Assembly (NCBI RefSeq): GCF_000948975.2
Contig: NZ_CP059735.1
Span: 3,224,001 to 3,288,000, forward strand
From: Thalassomonas actiniarum
Lineage (GTDB): Bacteria; Pseudomonadota; Gammaproteobacteria; Enterobacterales; Alteromonadaceae
Length of the DNA stretch: 64,000 nt
Reading direction: 5' to 3'
The stretch's first letter is position 1; each line of letters begins with the position of its first letter. The position numbers were made by a program, and so were the translations under genes. This document shows, piece by piece, positions 59,523 through 64,000 of the stretch. The notes under the pieces are model-generated. The model saw nothing but the letters and a program-made list of their open reading frames with translations. It made no database searches and had not been told where the DNA came from.

Positions 59523-62500
59523 TTAATCATTAAACCCCGGGGCATGGGCAGGTAACACGCCCGGCAAAGGCAGCTTTTTCGCATCCCCCTGCTTGTCCGT
59601 TACTTCTACCCACACCAATAAATTCGAGCGGCTTAAATAAGCCTGCTTTTTCGTTTGCTTGCCCGGTTCGGGCGCGGTTTTTAACTGCACCGGCACCTGA
59701 AATGCCAGTAAGGTTTCGTCCTGGCGGCTGGCTTTTAATCCGCTCATGCCTTTGTTGGTATAACGGGCCAGCCATTCAAATAACCCCCAGTTGCCCTGGC
59801 TGTTAAAGGTAGCGCTAAATTGCTGCTGATCCACCATCAAGGGAGGATTTACCCGGGTATCCAAATCACCGCTTTGCTCGGGCATCAGCGGTTTAAACGC
59901 CGAACCTGTCGCCCAGCGCAAATCCAGACTTAACGGCTCACCTACCTGCCATAACAGCAAGTTTTCACCGTTGGGAAAACTCGCTTGCTGCTTGCCGCTT
60001 TGCAATAGCCAGTTGATGATTTGATCACTGCCCTTGGCATATTGCGGCAAGGCAGAAAATTCTATGGTCAGCGGCACTTGCCATTGTTTTTGTTTACTGT
60101 TCCAGCTTTGGCTGAAAAAGTCGCTGATGGTGTTCATCTGGCTGATAAACTCCCGCCAGGAAGCCGGTAGCGGCTGTGTTGAAGTGCGTTTTTTGGTCTG
60201 CTTATCTGATTTAGCCTGAGCATCTGAAGTCTTAGCACCTTTTGCCGTGCTTGCGGCACTGGCAGACTCAGTTACCGGTTTAGCATCGCCTTTATCTTGT
60301 TGCAGTTTATCCAGGGTGTTCATATCTGCCAGCAGGTTTTTCGAGGCCTGACGGTAATAGTTAAAGAAACGCTGCAGCTGTTTGCTGCTGACATCCCTGA
60401 TGCCCGCCTTGTCAACCGAGCTGAAGGGAAAACGACCGGCAAGCTGCTGATTGAACCTGTCCCGTATCGCCAGGTAACGGTCTATCACTTCCTTATCCCC
60501 GGCGTCGAGGCATTGTACGCTCACCTGGCGCTGCAATTGAATTCTGCGGGTGACAAACCAGCCGGTATTGGGGGCCTGGTTATCAAATGCCGTTTTATCA
60601 TAACAGTTGCTGGTGGTTAAACCCGCCAGGGTTTCGCTGACAAAGTTTTCCAGCGCCAAGGCCTGATTATCCGGCTCATTGCGCTGGTAGCGGCCAAGAT
60701 CGCTTAGGGTATAAAACCAGCGCTGCGCCAGTTTATCGCTTAATCCTGAGCTGTTTTGTAAAAAACCAATCAACGGCTCGGCATAGTTATAAGCCAAATA
60801 ACTAAGCCTCTGCCGCTGATTGGTGAGGTAACTGGTAATTTGCTTGTCTGTGTCCAGGTTAAATAAAATACGGGCAAAATCCCGGCTGTCCCAACGGGGT
60901 GTCAACACAGGCGTATATAACTGGTTTTGAGCCACCAGCTTTTCCAGCTGCTCCAGTTGCTCCAGGGCAAAGGTATGGCTGGCCTGCTGCAAACGTATGG
61001 CATTGCCGTTATCCCCCAGCTGTTTGAGCAAGCTGTTAATTTGCAGCAGTAAGCTACTGACCCCCTTAAAGCTGGCGACCGATTTGCCTATTGCAGACTC
61101 TGTCGCCGTTGCCGGATCGGCAATAAGATAACTCGACGGGGTTTGTTCATAGGGACGCACCATGGCTTCGCTCAGCAACCGCTCTGTTACCCGCTGCAAA
61201 CGCCGGTTCAGGGCATTGCTGAAAAACGGCTTTTGCTCCTGGCTGAAGCGGGAAAGAAACTCCTGATAACTCAGCAGATTATTGAGCAGCTCCTGCAAGG
61301 TACTTTCTTCCCAGGCAACGACGGACTCGGCCGCATCCGAAACCGCGGCATATTGGTTTTTCATGTAGGCCAATGCCTTGGCCGCTTCTATCTGCTCGGC
61401 TAAACCTTCTATTGTCGGGGAGAAACTTAACCGTCCCTGATCATTTTTAATAAACAAGGGGCCAAACGGCGGCACATTGAGATCTGCCAGTTTGTGCCTG
61501 ACCTGTTGATCGCAGCTTTTCTCGGAAAAGCGCTCCACCATAGCCGCCAAACGGTCTTTATCAAAACCCACTGCCACCAACTCCTGGCGCAGCCGCCCCA
61601 TCAGCTGGTAGACATTGCCGCAGGGACTGGTAAAGGCGGTGGCGGAAAGCCAGTCTCTTTTGGTTCTATCCAGCCACAATTGAAATTCGTTGATATTGTC
61701 CACCAGCTTTGATGGCGGCAGTACTTTATCAGAAGGTAGCACCCTGATTTTTTCGCTGATCTTCTGCAGTTTTACCAGGGGCACTTGCTGGGTATATTCG
61801 GTCAATTCGGTACGTAATGCCTGAGTCAGGTAATCAAGGTGGCTTAGCAGCTTATCCTGACTGATCAGGCTGTTGTTTTTTTCGTCCCAATCGACATTAT
61901 AATTGAGCAGCACCAGGCCTCCGGTGATCAAACTGGCACTGGTATCTACCGCCTCTGGCACAGGACGGGCATAAAGATAATTTAACAGTTCCTTAAACTT
62001 TTTTCCGAGTCCATGGGGATTGGCAACAGGCTCTGCCAGACTTAAAAAGCGTTCGCGATTGACCTGGTATTCACGCAGCAGGTGACTGAAGGTGGTAATG
62101 TCAGTGATAACCTCACGGTAAGTATCTCCGAGAGCTTTTTTTTCCATTTCCAGACTTAAAGTTTGCGCCTTAAGTTTTAACCGGCATTCCAGGCCGGCAA
62201 ACAGGATTTTCTTAAATAAATCGTTGGCAACAAGTTGCTGTTCCTTATGGGCCTGAATATTAAATAAGGACAAAGGCATCGACATCAGCAGCGGCCGTTC
62301 GCTGATTTCGGTGAGATCGCTTAACAAGCGGTAACTGTCGAGTCCTTCGCGGGTACAGTCTTGCTCGGCGCTTACCAGGGTGCGCAACTTGCCCTGCACC
62401 ACATCGGTATAAAGATTAAAGCGGATACCGTCAAAAGCCAGCAACAGGGTCAGTAATACCGCTGCCGCCATCGAACCCAGTTGAAAACGGCGCAGGGTTT

Positions 62501-63938
62501 TCTGGGTGGAAAAATACCTTTGCTCCAGCGGAAAGGCCAAGTGCTTTTCCCCGAAGATTTTGCGGTTGACCACATCATTGACAAAGCTGACCTTGTTTTC
62601 CAACGCGCCGCTAAAATAGATGCCCCTGAGCGGCAAGGCTTCCTGAAAACTGCTGCGGGCAAAGGCACTGCTGATCACTGCCTTTAACGGCTTAAATAAA
62701 GCGCAGAAATTATGGCGGAACAGCATAAAACGGTCGATATCACCTATTTCCTGGCCGCTAGCCGCCACCTGCAACTGGGCCGCTTGCAGGTTTTCCATGA
62801 CCTGATGAAGCGCTTCGTTGATCCAGTCTTTGCTAAAGGCGCTGTCGAGGCGGTAAGGATTAGACCAGCCGATCATTTCATCCCGCCTTGCTATAGGCTG
62901 GGCCTGCCAAAAGGCATCAAAACCTTCAATACCGTCGCACTGGGTAACGATCAGGTATACCGGCAGCACAAAACCGGTTTGTTTTTGTACCTGCCATAAT
63001 TGCTGGAATAAATCTTCCCCCAGCGCCAGTAGGGTTGCCGGTTCGCGGCATTTCAGCAAGGTTTTGGCGGAGACCGTTAAAATAATACCGTCTACCGGTC
63101 TTTCCGGGCGATACCAGTGTAAGAGTTCGATCAGGTAGCTAAAACGTTTGTTTCTTTGCTGCGGGCTCAGCTCGGGTTCATGAAAGCTTGAGGCTTCCCG
63201 CTCCAGGGGATCGCTGAGCTCGGCGCTGCAGCCGGGAGCTTTATTGTCCTGATCGATGACCACGGCATGATCAAAAAAGTGCCAGCCGCTGCCGGGATCC
63301 TTTAATTTTTTCTCCCTCGGCTGCAGCTGCGCCCGGCGCCCCTTGGTAACGGCTTTGATTAGCGCACTTTTACCGCTGCCCTGCTCGCCGATAAGCAAAA
63401 ACCAGGGCATGTTATAGCGCCAGTCGCGCTTGGTGGTGAGGTATTTCATGGCATTGACGGCGCGGCGCACCTGGCCCAGATGCAACCATTGCCAGCGGGA
63501 TTTTTTCCGTTTGGCCTTACTAAACTTGCTCAGCCACTCGGACAGCAAACGAAACGGTGCCAGCAGCCAGGCAAAACCCTTTTTAATACCGGCAACCAAC
63601 AAGCCAAATAAATATTGCAGCAACTGGTTGCCGCTTTTAAGCAGCCATAACACCAGTAAAAGCGCCAATACCGCCAATAAAATCAATGCCAGTGCCTGCC
63701 ACAGCGGATCTTGCCAGATAGGCCTGAGCTGCTCCACCATGGGCAAGAGTCTATCCATCAGTGCCTGTTTAAGCTCCAGCGCCAACAGGCTGAGCTGCGC
63801 CAGGAGTTCATTAAACCTTTCCTTAAGCTGCTCAATTAACGAGCCCGCTTCGGTATTCGCGAACACGTTTATTACAGCCCCCGGAAAAGCATCAAGCTTT
63901 GCCAAAATAACGCTAAAAACCTCACTGAGCCATGACAT
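59523..63938 (-). CDS. tssM: Type VI secretion membrane complex protein TssM (IcmF)
   Basis: 1471 residues. Start ATG 63938 overlaps the tssL stop by one base; an ATG five codons upstream is inside tssL. Two helices (WQALALILLAVLALLLVLWL and YLFGLLVAGIKKGFAWLLAP) precede the cytosolic ATPase-like domain with Walker A GEQGSGKSALIKAV at about 184-197. A third helix (LGSMAAAVLLTLLLAFDGI) leads to the large periplasmic domain ending in a beta-rich C-terminus (VGEPLSLDLRWATGSAFKPL). It forms the envelope channel with TssL and TssJ. Walker A is intact. Confidence 0.94.
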   Translation of the reverse strand: MSWLSEVFSVILAKLDAFPGAVINVFANTEAGSLIEQLKERFNELLAQLSLLALELKQALMDRLLPMVEQLRPIWQDPLWQALALILLAVLALLLVLWLLKSGNQLLQYLFGLLVAGIKKGFAWLLAPFRLLSEWLSKFSKAKRKKSRWQWLHLGQVRRAVNAMKYLTTKRDWRYNMPWFLLIGEQGSGKSALIKAVTKGRRAQLQPREKKLKDPGSGWHFFDHAVVIDQDNKAPGCSAELSDPLEREASSFHEPELSPQQRNKRFSYLIELLHWYRPERPVDGIILTVSAKTLLKCREPATLLALGEDLFQQLWQVQKQTGFVLPVYLIVTQCDGIEGFDAFWQAQPIARRDEMIGWSNPYRLDSAFSKDWINEALHQVMENLQAAQLQVAASGQEIGDIDRFMLFRHNFCALFKPLKAVISSAFARSSFQEALPLRGIYFSGALENKVSFVNDVVNRKIFGEKHLAFPLEQRYFSTQKTLRRFQLGSMAAAVLLTLLLAFDGIRFNLYTDVVQGKLRTLVSAEQDCTREGLDSYRLLSDLTEISERPLLMSMPLSLFNIQAHKEQQLVANDLFKKILFAGLECRLKLKAQTLSLEMEKKALGDTYREVITDITTFSHLLREYQVNRERFLSLAEPVANPHGLGKKFKELLNYLYARPVPEAVDTSASLITGGLVLLNYNVDWDEKNNSLISQDKLLSHLDYLTQALRTELTEYTQQVPLVKLQKISEKIRVLPSDKVLPPSKLVDNINEFQLWLDRTKRDWLSATAFTSPCGNVYQLMGRLRQELVAVGFDKDRLAAMVERFSEKSCDQQVRHKLADLNVPPFGPLFIKNDQGRLSFSPTIEGLAEQIEAAKALAYMKNQYAAVSDAAESVVAWEESTLQELLNNLLSYQEFLSRFSQEQKPFFSNALNRRLQRVTERLLSEAMVRPYEQTPSSYLIADPATATESAIGKSVASFKGVSSLLLQINSLLKQLGDNGNAIRLQQASHTFALEQLEQLEKLVAQNQLYTPVLTPRWDSRDFARILFNLDTDKQITSYLTNQRQRLSYLAYNYAEPLIGFLQNSSGLSDKLAQRWFYTLSDLGRYQRNEPDNQALALENFVSETLAGLTTSNCYDKTAFDNQAPNTGWFVTRRIQLQRQVSVQCLDAGDKEVIDRYLAIRDRFNQQLAGRFPFSSVDKAGIRDVSSKQLQRFFNYYRQASKNLLADMNTLDKLQQDKGDAKPVTESASAASTAKGAKTSDAQAKSDKQTKKRTSTQPLPASWREFISQMNTISDFFSQSWNSKQKQWQVPLTIEFSALPQYAKGSDQIINWLLQSGKQQASFPNGENLLLWQVGEPLSLDLRWATGSAFKPLMPEQSGDLDTRVNPPLMVDQQQFSATFNSQGNWGLFEWLARYTNKGMSGLKASRQDETLLAFQVPVQLKTAPEPGKQTKKQAYLSRSNLLVWVEVTDKQGDAKKLPLPGVLPAHAPGFND

Positions 63939-64000
63939 TAGCCGCCCATCCATTGGTTAAGGCTCCAGGTCAGGGAGTACCACAGGCCTGCCCCGAAAAT
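63938..64000 (-). CDS. tssL: 3' end of the type VI membrane protein gene tssL
   Basis: The last 20 codons before the TAA at 63938 read IFGAGLWYSLTWSLNQWMGG, the end of a transmembrane helix and short tail, as in DotU/TssL. The stop shares one base with the tssM ATG, the usual tssL-tssM coupling. Only this end is in the window; the identity rests mainly on gene order. Confidence 0.7.
   Translation of the reverse strand: MFGAGLWYSLTWSLNQWMGG

Noticed and set aside
1-64000. CRISPR arrays, rRNA and tRNA genes
   Set aside because: No regularly spaced direct repeats and no rRNA or tRNA sequence were recognised on either strand.

Overview
The window looks like chromosome from a marine gammaproteobacterium of the Alteromonadales, plausibly a Colwelliaceae/Thalassomonas-like genome. 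That placement is inferred from protein style (SCO/cytochrome genes, a type VI secretion system, an OsmC-YcaO fusion, a Kef-type antiporter, an IS110 element) and moderate GC; no rRNA or tRNA gene was seen to confirm it.

Region by region. (1) 1-12 kb: a glycosyltransferase cut by the window edge, two phytanoyl-CoA-dioxygenase-like (PhyH) enzymes, a RidA protein, a Rossmann-like protein, a YdjC-type deacetylase, and a redox operon of two SCO proteins with a cytochrome c fused to a periplasmic-binding-protein domain. A TauD-like oxygenase and a methyltransferase follow on the other strand. The mix of non-heme iron oxygenases and SAM enzymes suggests small-molecule tailoring, but no assembly-line enzyme is visible. 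Two tandem paralogues of an unrecognised family lie at 1.6-2.6 kb. (2) 11-25.5 kb: an ABC six-transmembrane protein without ATPase, a Do-family protease, a tandem universal stress protein, a lipoprotein 5'-nucleotidase, a ParDE pair, a tyrosine recombinase flanked by long perfect hairpins, a cation/proton antiporter, an AraC regulator and a fibronectin-III/di-heme peroxidase. A deletion scar joins the 3' ends of an MFS transporter and a cytochrome P450. (3) 25.5-35 kb: a SPOR-like protein and an unknown, then a type VI tip module on the minus strand: VgrG with 28 decapeptide repeats, DUF2169-pentapeptide protein, a second pentapeptide protein, DUF3540 and a PAAR-like DUF4150 protein. (4) 35-41.6 kb: FMN reductase, small unknown proteins, a GNAT enzyme, a cupin/NTF2 pair, a glycine-rich protein and a PhoD-like phosphoesterase carrying fibronectin-type-II-like modules.

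(5) 41.7-57.5 kb: an accessory region of mostly short minus-strand genes (GFA x2, YdeI, NADAR, Nudix, NTF2-like, PLA2-like, small unknowns), several separated by sequences resembling integron attC sites. An IS110-family element abuts one such half-site and carries a structured 5' leader that could be its bridge RNA. An unlisted 56-residue peptide with a GGG leader end looks like a RiPP or double-glycine precursor; an OsmC-YcaO gene lies nearby. No integron integrase was found in the window. (6) 57.6-64 kb: the edge of a core type VI secretion cluster in the order tssL (3' end), tssM, tssA and a FimV-type LysM protein.

The tip module at 27-35 kb presumably loads onto the machine encoded at 58-64 kb. 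The attC calls, the RiPP call and the bridge-RNA call are pattern-based inferences made by eye and need covariance-model, database or expression tests.
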